Source: M3007 sp040397785
Lineage (GTDB): Bacteria > Bacteroidota > Bacteroidia > Chitinophagales > Saprospiraceae
DNA: 20,480 nt
NCBI GenBank assembly: GCA_040397785.1
Contig: JBBAVI010000100.1
Span: 1-20,480, forward strand
Reading direction: 5' to 3'
Part shown: positions 7,811 through 15,854 of the stretch, piece after piece
Numbering within the stretch: the stretch's first letter is position 1
How the letters are laid out: every line of letters starts with the position of its first letter
The notes under the pieces: generated by a model
Told to the model about the DNA's origin: nothing
The model's database searches: none
What the model saw: the letters and a program-made list of their open reading frames with translations, nothing else
Position numbers and translations under genes: made by a program

Positions 7811-7941
7811 AAGGGTAATAAGCCGCATGATGCGGAATTTTGAGGGACACATTTGACGGTAGTGGATTTGTGGGTAGGAGGAGATTATTGATCCATTATA
7901 TAATACTTAAATGCCTTAAAATAATCTTTTTGATCAAGAAA

Positions 7942-7975
7942 ATCCCGAATTTTGGTAAAATCCAAAATTCGGGAT
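7942..7975 (-). terminator. Hairpin terminator of the TonB receptor-DUF4249 operon
   Basis: A perfect 14-bp stem (7942-7955 with 7962-7975) around a 6-nt loop lies about 30 bp past the DUF4249 stop. Read on the minus strand it is followed by TTTTCTT, consistent with an intrinsic terminator. The stem is identical in sequence to the one at 7344-7378. Confidence 0.55.
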
Positions 7976-8006
7976 GAAGCAGGTTAGCATTTACACAACC
8001 CTTCCC

Positions 8007-8846
8007 CTATTTTTTCAAAATCGTTGTATCCCGGTCGTACACCAGCGTGGTAAAAATACCCAACGGATTTGCACTTCCCGTCACATTGCTTTTAATGGCT
8101 GCTGGCTGGGCAAATGGGTTAAAATTGGCCAAGATAGCCAGTTGTACGCTTTCCAGATAATCGTAGTAGGGCTTCTCAATATGGTAAATCGTATTGAAAA
8201 TGGTGTCTCCTTCTTTCAGTTCATAGGCCGTGCCAAACGCAATTTGCGAGGTCGTCGAAAAACGATCAGGCGTCACAATATCCTGCTCCGGAACACTATC
8301 TAATGAACTGTAATTCAGCATCCTGCGGTAATAATCGCTGGTATTCAGGTCGTCGGTCAGGTACATGAGTGCGCGCGCAAGGGTATCACGCTCGGGCAAC
8401 CATTGTATTACGATGCTATCAATAGGGACAAAAGAGAGCATGCGGGCTTCCGCGGTGATGTTCCCTCCCCCATCGGGCAAACTGATATTCAGCACATAGT
8501 TTGTACCCACGGTTGCAGGCACAATTTCGGAAGCCGTATAATTAAACAGTTTGACCGGATTGGTTTCAAAAGACGGGATATTCGGCAAACTAATGATTTT
8601 TCCATCATACGTGATGGTTATAGTAGCCCCCTGAATGACTGTTTTTTCAATAAAGGTAGAGTCTAATCCGAATGGATCAAAGAAGGAATAACTCCGGGTA
8701 AGGAGCAGGCGGAAAGGTTTTCCTGGCTCCAAATAGCATTCTACCACTGGTTGCGGGGAATATTCTGGCAAGTCGATTTCTACATCCTGGGTAAGGTTGC
8801 AAGCAAAAGCAGTGCATACCAGCAAGAGGAATAGTATATTTTTCAT
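8007..8846 (-). CDS. DUF4249 family lipoprotein paired with TonB receptor
   Basis: The 279-residue product begins with a lipoprotein signal (MKNILFLLLVCTAFAC, lipidated Cys16), followed by NLTQDVEIDLPEYSPQPVVECYL, the N-terminal pattern of DUF4249 proteins. Further family-like parts are RLLLTRSYSFFDPF, YVLNISLPDGG in a beta-rich middle, the region around SDYYRRM, and the C-terminal NPFAQPAAIKSNVTGSANPLG. DUF4249 proteins are usually encoded directly after a TonB-dependent receptor in Bacteroidota, as here. By analogy with SusD-type partners, they are thought to act at the cell surface in substrate capture, but this is not established. The gene starts 30 bp after the receptor gene ends, so the two are almost surely one operon, closed by the hairpin at 7942-7975. 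Confidence 0.85.
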   Translation of the reverse strand: MKNILFLLLVCTAFACNLTQDVEIDLPEYSPQPVVECYLEPGKPFRLLLTRSYSFFDPFGLDSTFIEKTVIQGATITITYDGKIISLPNIPSFETNPVKLFNYTASEIVPATVGTNYVLNISLPDGGGNITAEARMLSFVPIDSIVIQWLPERDTLARALMYLTDDLNTSDYYRRMLNYSSLDSVPEQDIVTPDRFSTTSQIAFGTAYELKEGDTIFNTIYHIEKPYYDYLESVQLAILANFNPFAQPAAIKSNVTGSANPLGIFTTLVYDRDTTILKK

Positions 8847-8876
8847 GGTACAATTATGCTTAGCGTGAAGAGGAGG

Positions 8877-11195
8877 TTAAAATTTGAAATTCCAGGTAAT
8901 AGAAGGCAGCACCGGAAACAGCGAAACCTGTTTGGCCTTGATACCGGTCACAAAATCAACCGGGTCACCTTTTTGGGTTTCTACATCCAAAAAGATAAAG
9001 TACGGGTTTCGGCGATCGGTTGCGTTGTACACGCTCAGGGTCAGGTCGTTTTCCAGGCGTTTGGTATTAAATTTCCATACGATCCCCAAATCGGCCCGGG
9101 TGTAGGCTGGCACGCGAAAAGTATTGCGCGCACCGTAAACGGGCACCACCAATTGAATGGGGGAACCTGCAACGTCCTGAAAACTCAAGCGACCGGAAGG
9201 CAGCCAACTCGTATAACCCGAAGTATAAACCCAGGTGGCGGTAAGTTGCCAACGTTTGCTCAGTTTATACAAAGCCACTACATTTACATTGTGCCGGGTA
9301 TCAAAACGGGTCGGGAAATAAGCGCCATTGTTGATGTTCGGATAGCGGCCACGGCGCACCCAGGAAAGGGTGTATCCGATCCAGCCGGTCAAGCGGCCGT
9401 CTTTCTTTTCAATTTCTAATTCCACCGGACTGTAAGCGTACCCTTTGCCAATGGTCAATTCGCCTTCAATGTTGTTGTTGCCAAATATTTCAGCGCCGTC
9501 AATAAAGTCCACACTGTTTTGCAGCCATTTGTACCAGGCCTCCCAAGTCACTAATACTTGTGAACCAATCAGATAACTCGTACCAATGGCAATTTGATCG
9601 CTCACTTCCGGTTTGATGCCTTTGGTGCTCGGATACCAGATGTCGGTTGGGAGCGACAAGCCGCTGCTCGCCAGCAGGTGTACATACTGGTTCATGCGCG
9701 CGTAGGAACCTTTTACCGACCAGTTGTTGTTAAACGTGTAATTGGCCGAAAAACGCGGTTCTATATTGGCGTAAAAAGCAGGATTGTTGGCCCAAGCGGA
9801 TAAACGGAGGCCATAATTGAGTTTTAGGTTGTTATTTATTGCCCATTCATCTGCAAAATAGGCACCGAAATCAGCGCCGTTAAAATCTTGGCCAGATTCA
9901 AAATTCACACTTCCATCGTCACTGCCTGCCTTCAAACGACCTACGATAAATTCATGGTAAGTGCCATTGGCCCCAAAACGAATGGTGTGTGCATTGTTGG
10001 GCTGATAATAAAAATCGACTTTCGTATTGGCGTCTTTTACGTTCGAGCCTAATTTGAATGAGAAGCCCTGGAGGATATTCTGAATGCGGTATCGGTAATC
10101 GGAATAGGTAAACGTGGTATTGGCAAACAGGCGCGGTCCGAAAACATGGTTCCAGCGGGCAGTACCCGTTGTATTTCCCCAATCGAAGAGAAAATTAAAA
10201 CTTTCATTTTTAAAGGTAAATACGTCCCGCCCAAAGTATCCGCTCAAAAACAAGCGGTCTTTTGGCCCAAGGGTAAAATTGATTTTGGTATTCAGGTCGT
10301 AAAAATAATAATCGGGAATCGGGTTGTAATCGGGCGTATTTTCATTGGCACGGTTTATTGCCCGTGTGATAATATCGGCATATGTGCGGCGGCCGCTTAC
10401 GATAAACGACGATTTTCCTTTTTGAATTGGCCCTTCCAGCGTCAAACGGCTGGATATCAGCCCCAAGCCACCCGATCCGCTGAATTTCTGGTTATTGCCT
10501 TCTTTCATCCTTACATCAATAACTGAAGACAAGCGGCCACCATATTGCGCCGGAAAACCGCCCTTGTATACTTTCACATCTTTCACGGCATCCGAATTGA
10601 ACGTGCTGAAAAACCCGAACAAGTGGTTGGCGTTGTACACAATGGCTTCATCGAGCACAATCAGGTTTTGATCGCTGTTGCCGCCCCGCACAAACAACCC
10701 CGAGGTACCTTCCGAACCTGCGGTAATGCCCGGCTTAAGTTGCAATATTTTAATAATATCTACTTCACCAAACAAGGCGGGGAGGGCTTTTGCCTCCCGG
10801 GTGGTGATGGTACTAACCGACATTTCGGTGCTCCTTATTTTTTCAGCATACCCATTGGCCTTGATTTCCACTTCATTGAGCATAGAGCCCTGGGGTTGCA
10901 AGGTGATGTTGAGTTTAGTTGGACCAGTAGGCAAGATTTTATGGATTTGCGGGGCAAAGCCAATGTAACTGAAACGCAGCGCGATGGAGTCTTTCCCAAT
11001 TGGTACCGACAAAGAGTAAAAACCATATTCATTGCTGGCGTTTCCTTTTTGAAGGCCGAGGGCTTCGACGGTTGCCCCGATGAGTGTTTCACCATTTTGA
11101 GCGTCTTTGATACTGCCGCTAATGGTTGTGGAGGTTTGCGCATACAGCGCAGCGCATTGCCAAAGCAGCAATACGGGAAAGAGGATTTGTTTCAT
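8877..11195 (-). CDS. TonB-dependent outer-membrane receptor with carboxypeptidase-like N-terminal domain
   Basis: The product has 772 residues. A signal peptide (1-20, ending ALYAQ) is followed by a CarboxypepD_reg-like domain (about 23-105: SGSIKDAQNGETLIGATVEA, GFYSLSVPIGKDSIALRFSY). A plug domain follows (about 115-230), with LQLKPGITAGSEGTSGLFVR, the GGNSDQNLIVLDEAIVYN segment, and GGFPAQYGGRLSSVIDVR. The remainder is a beta-barrel with aromatic-rich strands and a C-terminal phenylalanine (SITWNFKF), as needed for Bam insertion. It sits in the outer membrane and imports a ligand using TonB-ExbBD energy. The substrate is not predictable. The lack of the long SusC N-terminal signature and the DUF4249 partner place it outside classical SusCD systems. 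Together with the DUF4249 gene it forms a two-gene operon. Confidence 0.93.
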   Translation of the reverse strand: MKQILFPVLLLWQCAALYAQTSTTISGSIKDAQNGETLIGATVEALGLQKGNASNEYGFYSLSVPIGKDSIALRFSYIGFAPQIHKILPTGPTKLNITLQPQGSMLNEVEIKANGYAEKIRSTEMSVSTITTREAKALPALFGEVDIIKILQLKPGITAGSEGTSGLFVRGGNSDQNLIVLDEAIVYNANHLFGFFSTFNSDAVKDVKVYKGGFPAQYGGRLSSVIDVRMKEGNNQKFSGSGGLGLISSRLTLEGPIQKGKSSFIVSGRRTYADIITRAINRANENTPDYNPIPDYYFYDLNTKINFTLGPKDRLFLSGYFGRDVFTFKNESFNFLFDWGNTTGTARWNHVFGPRLFANTTFTYSDYRYRIQNILQGFSFKLGSNVKDANTKVDFYYQPNNAHTIRFGANGTYHEFIVGRLKAGSDDGSVNFESGQDFNGADFGAYFADEWAINNNLKLNYGLRLSAWANNPAFYANIEPRFSANYTFNNNWSVKGSYARMNQYVHLLASSGLSLPTDIWYPSTKGIKPEVSDQIAIGTSYLIGSQVLVTWEAWYKWLQNSVDFIDGAEIFGNNNIEGELTIGKGYAYSPVELEIEKKDGRLTGWIGYTLSWVRRGRYPNINNGAYFPTRFDTRHNVNVVALYKLSKRWQLTATWVYTSGYTSWLPSGRLSFQDVAGSPIQLVVPVYGARNTFRVPAYTRADLGIVWKFNTKRLENDLTLSVYNATDRRNPYFIFLDVETQKGDPVDFVTGIKAKQVSLFPVLPSITWNFKF

Positions 11196-11364
11196 AACTT
11201 AGAGCATCAATGCGGGAGCAAAACAGTCTCCGAAAAATAATGTTTTGCAAACATGATAGTTTAACGGGTATAGAAAAATAAGATTCGACCAAAACGCCCA
11301 ACGGCTCGATTTTTTAGGCCAATTTCAGGTGGCTTCAAAAACCAAACCATACTTTTATTTGGAT

Positions 11365-11393
11365 TAAAGGTAAACGACAAAGGGGTTTCCAAA
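11365..11393 (-). promoter_or_regulatory. Candidate promoter of the TonB receptor operon
   Basis: On the minus strand TTTG (complement of 11393-11390) and TACCTTTA (complement of 11372-11365) are separated by 17 bp, close to the Bacteroidota -33/-7 pattern TTTG...TAnnTTTG. The last base of the -7 element deviates. It would give a leader of roughly 160 nt before the ATG at 11195. Confidence 0.35.
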
Positions 11394-11454
11394 TTTTAAA
11401 GGGTTTCATAAATTCAATGTGCGGTTGATTTTCTTCAATGAATCGCAGAAAGTG

Positions 11455-11462
11455 TACCTTTG
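11455..11462 (+). promoter_or_regulatory. TACCTTTG -7 element immediately upstream of prmA
   Basis: An exact TAnnTTTG match ends 4 bp before the prmA ATG at 11467. If used, transcription would start at or next to the start codon, giving a leaderless or nearly leaderless mRNA. No TTG stands at the right distance for a -33 element, so the call is tentative. Confidence 0.35.
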
Positions 11463-11466
11463 TGAA

Positions 11467-12288
11467 ATGGATTACTGGAAATTTAGTTTTGTAACAGACG
11501 AAGAAACAGCCGAAATGCTATTGGCCTACTTTTCGGACACTGCATTTGACACTTTTGAAGAAGTAGAAGGCGGTTTAAATGCTTATTTGCCCGCTAATGC
11601 ATCGGTGGAGGATGTAGAAACGCGTATTCAGGCGCTTGATATAAAGTTTGAGTTTACCTGGACAAAATCGCTGATTCAGGGACAAAACTGGAATGCGTTG
11701 TGGGAAAGTAATTTCCAGCCCATTACGGTGGGGAACTTTTGTTCGGTGCGGGCCGATTTTCATCCTGCCAATTCCACGGTACGCTATGATTTGATCATCA
11801 ATCCGCGGATGGCCTTTGGAACCGGGCACCATGAAACGACCTATCAATGCCTGGCAGCAATCGAACGATTGCCAGTTTCCAATGCGCATTTATTAGATTA
11901 CGGCTGTGGCACCGGCATTTTGGCCATCCTTGCGGCCAAAAACGGGGCACAAACCGTAGAGGCGGTAGATATTGAATTGGAATCGTATGAAAACACGCTC
12001 GACAATTGCCGCATCAACGCGGTAGAAAACGTCATAGCGCGTTGCGGCACCTTGGAAGCGGTGGAAGGCAGCAATTTTGATGGCATTTTGGCCAATATTA
12101 ACCGAAATGTGATCCTGGATTCCTTCCCGCGCTTGTACGAACTGCTGAAACCGGGTGCCTGGTTGTTGTGCTCGGGCATTTTGGCGCAAGACGAAACCAT
12201 TATTTGCGAATCTGCCGCTGCTTTAGGCCTGCAAAAGAAATTTCAGGGACAACGCGGCAATTGGCTTTGCATCGAGTTTCAAAAATGA
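11467..12288 (+). CDS. prmA: Ribosomal protein L11 methyltransferase
   Basis: PrmA trimethylates lysines and the N-terminus of ribosomal protein uL11 using SAM. The ATG at 11467 gives 273 residues starting MDYWKFSFVTDEETAEML, the usual N-terminal substrate-recognition domain. The frame is open to a GTG at 11419, but that extension would include the -7 element. Visible motifs are NPRMAFGTGHHETT (112-125, hallmark of PrmA), LLDYGCGTGILAILAAKNGA for SAM binding (142-161), the acidic VEAVDIE (164-170), and ANINRNVI (209-216), the catalytic N-I-x-x-N loop. The 3' end overlaps that of the MATE gene by 10 bp on the other strand. Confidence 0.93.
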   Translation: MDYWKFSFVTDEETAEMLLAYFSDTAFDTFEEVEGGLNAYLPANASVEDVETRIQALDIKFEFTWTKSLIQGQNWNALWESNFQPITVGNFCSVRADFHPANSTVRYDLIINPRMAFGTGHHETTYQCLAAIERLPVSNAHLLDYGCGTGILAILAAKNGAQTVEAVDIELESYENTLDNCRINAVENVIARCGTLEAVEGSNFDGILANINRNVILDSFPRLYELLKPGAWLLCSGILAQDETIICESAAALGLQKKFQGQRGNWLCIEFQK

Positions 12289-13715
12289 ACCTGATGCCAG
12301 CGTTCCGAGCGCAAATACCAGATTACCAATAAGATCGTAACCAGCCAATACAAGATTTCCGCCGCCCATACCCAACTCAAGGGCAAATCGGTAAAGGTGG
12401 TTATACCGTAAATATATCCCAGGTACACCGAAATGGTTACTAATTGCAATTGCAAACCAAACCAGGTTGCACCTGTACCCGCCAGCGTATTGTTGAGCAC
12501 CGAACCAAAAGAAGCCAGAGCCAGTATGACCAACAACACGTAAAAAATGGGTTGCGTTTGACCAATCAGGCTCATATCCGACTTACCCAGCAAGGGGTAC
12601 AGGAAAAATTCTGGAAAAAACAGGATGGGCACGGAGAGGATCATCGAGACAAAGAAGCACAATTTGCCCGTTTTCCAGGCAGCCAACAGCACTTCATGGT
12701 GCCGACCTTGACCAATCAGGTTGCTCACGAGGGTATTTACCCCGGCAGAAAAACCCCACAAGGGAATAGACAACAGCAAATACACCGTACGCGCCAGGTT
12801 TGAAACGGCCAGGGCGTGTTGCCCTAAATTCTCTACCATCCCGAAAAAAAACACCCAACTTCCCTGCGAAACGGCCGCCTGCGCCACGACCGGCAAAGAA
12901 ATACGCAATTGATGGCGCATTACCTGCCAGATCGTTTCATTGGGGTGGTACACCAAATCAGGTTCCAGGGTATCCAACACATCGGGGTTGAGTGGCGCTA
13001 CCCGTGGCTGTACCAACACCTGCTCCGTGGAGCGTTGCAAGCGAAACAACCCCAAAGACCGGTTTTTTTTGTCTAATAAGATATAAATGGCAAAAAACAC
13101 AAAAGCGATCCCTTCTGCTATGGTACTGGCCAAGCCCGAGCCGCCAATGCCCATTTGTGGAAACCCGAATTTACCAAAAATCAGCAGGTAATTCAACGTC
13201 AGGTTCACCAAGGCCAAAATTACCGTATCCAACAAAATAATTGCTGGCCGCGCAATGCCTGCATACAAAGAAATCAGGGCCACCCCAGCATAACTAAAAA
13301 ACACCCCGTAACTACGGTAATGGATATAATCGAGGCTTTTTTGATAAATTTCGGGTGAATGGGTCAAAAATAAATGAAAAAACCAGGGCGTGGCAAAGTG
13401 CATAAACAACCACATGATGACCGCCAAAGCCAGTTCGAACAGCAGCATGGCGTGAAACGTGTATCCCACGGCGGCAGGTCGGCGCTCACCCATGCGGCGC
13501 GCGATCATAATTTGGCCACCCCTCGAAAATCCGTAACCGATGGCTGCAACCGTGATATAAAACACCCCTACGAAACCAATGGCGGCAAATTCAACTTCGC
13601 CCAAATGGTACAACAAAACAGCATCACTTAACGCAATTACATTTTGCGCCGCAGAACCCAGCATGATCGGCGCAGAGATGCGCCATATTTGGCGGTAAGT
13701 AAGATCGAGTTGCAC
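12279..13715 (-). CDS. MATE family multidrug/Na+ efflux transporter
   Basis: This is a 12-helix inner-membrane antiporter of the MatE family, expected to expel cationic drugs or metabolites in exchange for Na+ or H+. The N-terminal bundle opens with LTYRQIWRISAPIMLGSAAQ and ALSDAVLLYHLGEVEFAAIG, and contains GFSRGGQIMIARRMGER. The second half has LPVVAQAAVSQGSWVFFFGM, NLARTVYLLLSIPLWGFSAG and VNTLVSNLIGQGR. A GTG start at 13715 is preferred: AAGGA stands 7 nt upstream, the protein then begins QLDLTYRQIW as family members do, and no gene overlap is needed. An ATG at 13772 would add 19 residues and overlap the upstream gene by 46 bp. The length is then 478 residues. A charged cytoplasmic insert lies between the two halves (about residues 210-265). 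The upstream methyltransferase gene is probably in the same operon. Confidence 0.88.
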   Translation of the reverse strand: MQLDLTYRQIWRISAPIMLGSAAQNVIALSDAVLLYHLGEVEFAAIGFVGVFYITVAAIGYGFSRGGQIMIARRMGERRPAAVGYTFHAMLLFELALAVIMWLFMHFATPWFFHLFLTHSPEIYQKSLDYIHYRSYGVFFSYAGVALISLYAGIARPAIILLDTVILALVNLTLNYLLIFGKFGFPQMGIGGSGLASTIAEGIAFVFFAIYILLDKKNRSLGLFRLQRSTEQVLVQPRVAPLNPDVLDTLEPDLVYHPNETIWQVMRHQLRISLPVVAQAAVSQGSWVFFFGMVENLGQHALAVSNLARTVYLLLSIPLWGFSAGVNTLVSNLIGQGRHHEVLLAAWKTGKLCFFVSMILSVPILFFPEFFLYPLLGKSDMSLIGQTQPIFYVLLVILALASFGSVLNNTLAGTGATWFGLQLQLVTISVYLGYIYGITTFTDLPLSWVWAAEILYWLVTILLVIWYLRSERWHQVHF

Positions 13716-13722
13716 TTTATTA

Positions 13723-13727
13723 TCCTT
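13723..13727 (-). promoter_or_regulatory. Shine-Dalgarno site deciding the MATE start
   Basis: AAGGA on the minus strand (complement of 13727-13723) lies 7 nt before GTG at 13715 and overlaps the last base of the stop codon of the upstream methyltransferase gene. This favours the GTG over the ATG at 13772 and suggests translational coupling. Confidence 0.5.
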
Positions 13728-14527
13728 TAAAAAACTTTCCAGGGTTTCCACCACTGTGGTAGTACCTTCCAATGTTGTTGCACCTTGATACCCGGATTGA
13801 TAAAAACAAGGCTTAAATCATAAAAATCGACGGTTAAGCGCACCCTCGGATGGGCTTTGATCTGTTTCCAGGCCTCCATCATTTCGCGCGACCAGTACAT
13901 ATCATCAAAAACAAACACGGTTTGATCGTTGCTATGCGCCAAACATGCCTCAAAGTACGACATGGTTGGCGCTAAACGATGGTTGCCATCCAAATAAACC
14001 AGGCCCAACGGAGCAAGTGCTTCTAATGCCGCCGACAATTGCGACTCAAAAGGCCCTACCCTGACCTTAACTTTGTTTAAATCAAGGAGTTGCAGATTGG
14101 TTTGGGCTACTGCAGCCGTGTTGGGGCAGCCTTCCATCGAAATAAAAGGCGCATTCCGGGCGGCTGCTGCCAAGTACATGGTGCCTATGCCGGTAGAACT
14201 GCCCAATTCCAATAAGTTATTCGGTTTAAAATGATGCGCCAGCCTAAACAAACGCCGGCCTTGTCGCGCTGAACTCGCCGACCGCTGCACCAATTTGCGC
14301 AGCGGCACCAACTGTTCTTTTTTTTGCGCCCCGGCGCCATAATCTGTCCGCTCGATCATGATCTCACTGGCTAGCATTTTTTGGCGGATTGCCTCAATGT
14401 CGCGAAAAGCGTAATATCTTCGCCGATCTTCTAATACCGCCTGCGCCAATTCGTACACAAAAGGCGTGTGCAACTGATATTTGGTACGCGCTTGAAAATA
14501 AAATTCAAAAAAGGGCCAAAGCAGCAC
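13727..14527 (-). CDS. Class I SAM methyltransferase (O-methyltransferase-like), 266 aa
   Basis: The frame starts at a GTG at 14527, with no ATG upstream before the 5' region becomes A+T-rich. Near the N-terminus, ARTKYQLHTPFVYELAQAVL is characteristic of a Bacteroidota class I methyltransferase family. Motif I is NNLLELGSSTGIGTMYLAAA (103-122), the acidic strand end is FISMEGCP (Glu132), GLVYLDGNHRLAP (175-187) is the post-II strand, and VFVFDDMYWS (204-213) resembles the metal-binding DD of catechol-type O-methyltransferases. It is probably cytoplasmic. The acceptor is unknown. It is followed directly by the MATE gene (11-bp gap to its likely GTG), so methylation and export of a small molecule is one possible link, but this is guesswork. 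Confidence 0.75.
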   Translation of the reverse strand: MLLWPFFEFYFQARTKYQLHTPFVYELAQAVLEDRRRYYAFRDIEAIRQKMLASEIMIERTDYGAGAQKKEQLVPLRKLVQRSASSARQGRRLFRLAHHFKPNNLLELGSSTGIGTMYLAAAARNAPFISMEGCPNTAAVAQTNLQLLDLNKVKVRVGPFESQLSAALEALAPLGLVYLDGNHRLAPTMSYFEACLAHSNDQTVFVFDDMYWSREMMEAWKQIKAHPRVRLTVDFYDLSLVFINPGIKVQQHWKVLPQWWKPWKVF

Positions 14528-14678
14528 GGCAGTTAAATTATCAGATGAAGCAAATAAGGAAATATTAGCAAACGGGGCAATATTTGGTTAAAAAACATTT
14601 AAAACCAAGTCGCTGCAAAAATAGCTACAAATCGGCTCCGTTTTTGCTTTAATTCGATACAAAAACGAAGTCCACTTT

Positions 14679-15224
14679 ATGAAGAACATCCGCTTTCCAT
14701 TCGCTGCCATGCTCTTGTTTGCCAGCACGTTTGCGTTCAGTCAATCTTATAAAACGGCGGGTGGTATCCGCATCAACAAAGGCATCGACCTTACCGTACA
14801 ACAATTTATTGCTGATGGTTGGACCGTAGAGGGCATTTTGCACTCTTCGATTGGTTCTTCCAACCTGGGCCTTACCTTATTGGCCGAAAAACACCATAAA
14901 GTGATTTTCCGCAATGCCAATTTTTATACAGGTGCTGGTTTGCACTATTACAGCCAAAACGAGCCCATCAACAGTGAAGTTGTTTCCAAAAACGTGATGG
15001 GTATTTCGGTAATTGGTGGTTTGGAAGTATCTATTGGCCGCATCAATATTGGTTTCGATTGGAAGCCGGAATTACACCTGACGGGCGATGGAAAGGCTTT
15101 TGATTATTACGGCGCGGCACTTTCCGCCCGTTACATCTTCTATAAGCGCGAGCGCAAAAAGGTGAGCGACTGGAAGGTTTGGGACAAATTTGATAAAAAG
15201 GACAAAAAGAAAAAGCGCAAATAA
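14679..15224 (+). CDS. Small outer-membrane beta-barrel-like protein, 181 aa
   Basis: A signal peptide (residues 1-21, ending FAFS, then QSYK) precedes a series of alternating beta strands: TAGGIRINKGIDLTVQQFI, TVEGILHSSIGSSNLGLTLL, NFYTGAGLHYYSQN, VMGISVIGGLEVSIGRINIG, FDWKPELHLTG and YYGAALSARYIFYK. Such a pattern is typical of small 8-strand porin-like proteins of Bacteroidota. The strands end with SARYIFYK, which could be the last barrel strand. Beyond it lies a lysine-rich tail (KKDKKKKRK) that would face the periplasm. I do not recognise a specific family or function. It has its own transcription unit and converges with the cupin gene. Confidence 0.7.
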   Translation: MKNIRFPFAAMLLFASTFAFSQSYKTAGGIRINKGIDLTVQQFIADGWTVEGILHSSIGSSNLGLTLLAEKHHKVIFRNANFYTGAGLHYYSQNEPINSEVVSKNVMGISVIGGLEVSIGRINIGFDWKPELHLTGDGKAFDYYGAALSARYIFYKRERKKVSDWKVWDKFDKKDKKKKRK

Positions 15225-15256
15225 TAGACTTGTTGCGGTGGGGAGTAAAAAGTCTA
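15225..15256. terminator. Weak inverted repeat between convergent genes
   Basis: TAGACTT (15225-15231) and AAGTCTA (15250-15256) form a 7-bp stem around an 18-nt loop in the 33-bp gap between the two convergent genes. It could act as a bidirectional terminator but lacks a clear T-run in the plus direction. Confidence 0.25.
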
Positions 15257-15257
15257 A

Positions 15258-15854
15258 TTAAGCTGCTTTCTTCAACCATTGCAAAATGGCTTTCGCGGGG
15301 TACACGGTGCTGAGAATTTGCACATCGTGTACCTCGCCGTATTTGAAGGAAATATAATCGCCTTCGCTGTAGTATTCCCGCCGGGTATGCCCTAATTCAT
15401 CCGTGATGGTACACACACAGGCACCTTCTAGCAAGAGGAAACTCTCCAAAACATCATGGTGTACTTCTTCCGGTACAAATTCCTGGACAAAAACGACAAA
15501 CATATCGGCGGTATCATCACTGCGCAACGGGTGCATGTGGATATTATCGAGGTGGTCAGGTGCCTGAATATGTTGGGTGGCCGCTTGCCAATCCAACCAG
15601 TTTGAATCAGGATGAATCAACGGTGGATGCTCGATATCAATGGAGGCAAAGGTTTGTTCCTGCTCCTTTAAACGTTCTATTTTCTGCAAAATCCGGAAAC
15701 GCAACGACAGCGGCGGTTCAATGGCATTGGCCTGCGCGATAAGCAACAATGCTTGTTCCGCTTGTTTTACCGCTTCGTCGGTTGGTTCAGTATGGCCTTC
15801 CTGCTTTAACCATGACCGAATAGACTCAATCGTTATGTCTGTTTTGCGTTCCAA
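15258..15854 (-). CDS. Cupin-domain protein with anti-sigma-like N-terminus, 198 aa
   Basis: Translation most likely begins at a TTG at 15854, since an in-frame stop lies just upstream and the next Met is well inside the protein. The C-terminal cupin has EEVHHDVLESFLLLEG (129-144: His132, His133 and Glu137 as metal ligands) and GDYISFKYGEVHDVQI (165-180, His176 as the fourth ligand). The N-terminal part (about 28-64) has AEQALLLIAQANAIEPPLSL, then RFRILQKIERL, similar to the helix-PP-helix hinge of RskA/ChrR-type anti-sigma factors. The zinc-binding HxxxCxxC of ChrR is missing and no ECF sigma gene lies nearby. ChrR itself combines an anti-sigma domain and a cupin that senses singlet oxygen, so a cytoplasmic sensor is plausible, but function is unproven. 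Confidence 0.7.
   Translation of the reverse strand: MERKTDITIESIRSWLKQEGHTEPTDEAVKQAEQALLLIAQANAIEPPLSLRFRILQKIERLKEQEQTFASIDIEHPPLIHPDSNWLDWQAATQHIQAPDHLDNIHMHPLRSDDTADMFVVFVQEFVPEEVHHDVLESFLLLEGACVCTITDELGHTRREYYSEGDYISFKYGEVHDVQILSTVYPAKAILQWLKKAA

Larger units (their letters stand above)
7295..8006. other. Non-coding repeat island between convergent genes
   Basis: About 710 bp hold no convincing gene; the open frames here merely translate through palindromes. The island contains a 14-bp-stem hairpin near each edge with the same stem sequence (7344-7378 and 7942-7975). It also has four short hairpins of a GACCTC/GAGGTC type (7434-7451, 7489-7506, 7568-7585, 7624-7640), a 107-bp inverted repeat (7704-7810) and a small CCGCAT/ATGCGG hairpin (7823-7835). 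It lies between the 3' ends of the TonB-like ORF and the DUF4249 gene, the usual place for extragenic palindromic elements to accumulate. Confidence 0.8.

Noticed and set aside
7539..7850. Minus-strand frames of 86-103 codons in the repeat island
   Set aside because: They exist only because the G+C-rich palindrome lacks stops; the composition is arginine- and proline-rich with no domain.
10545..11240. Plus-strand frame of 231 codons
   Set aside because: It is antisense to the N-terminal domains of the TonB-dependent receptor, whose motifs are unambiguous.
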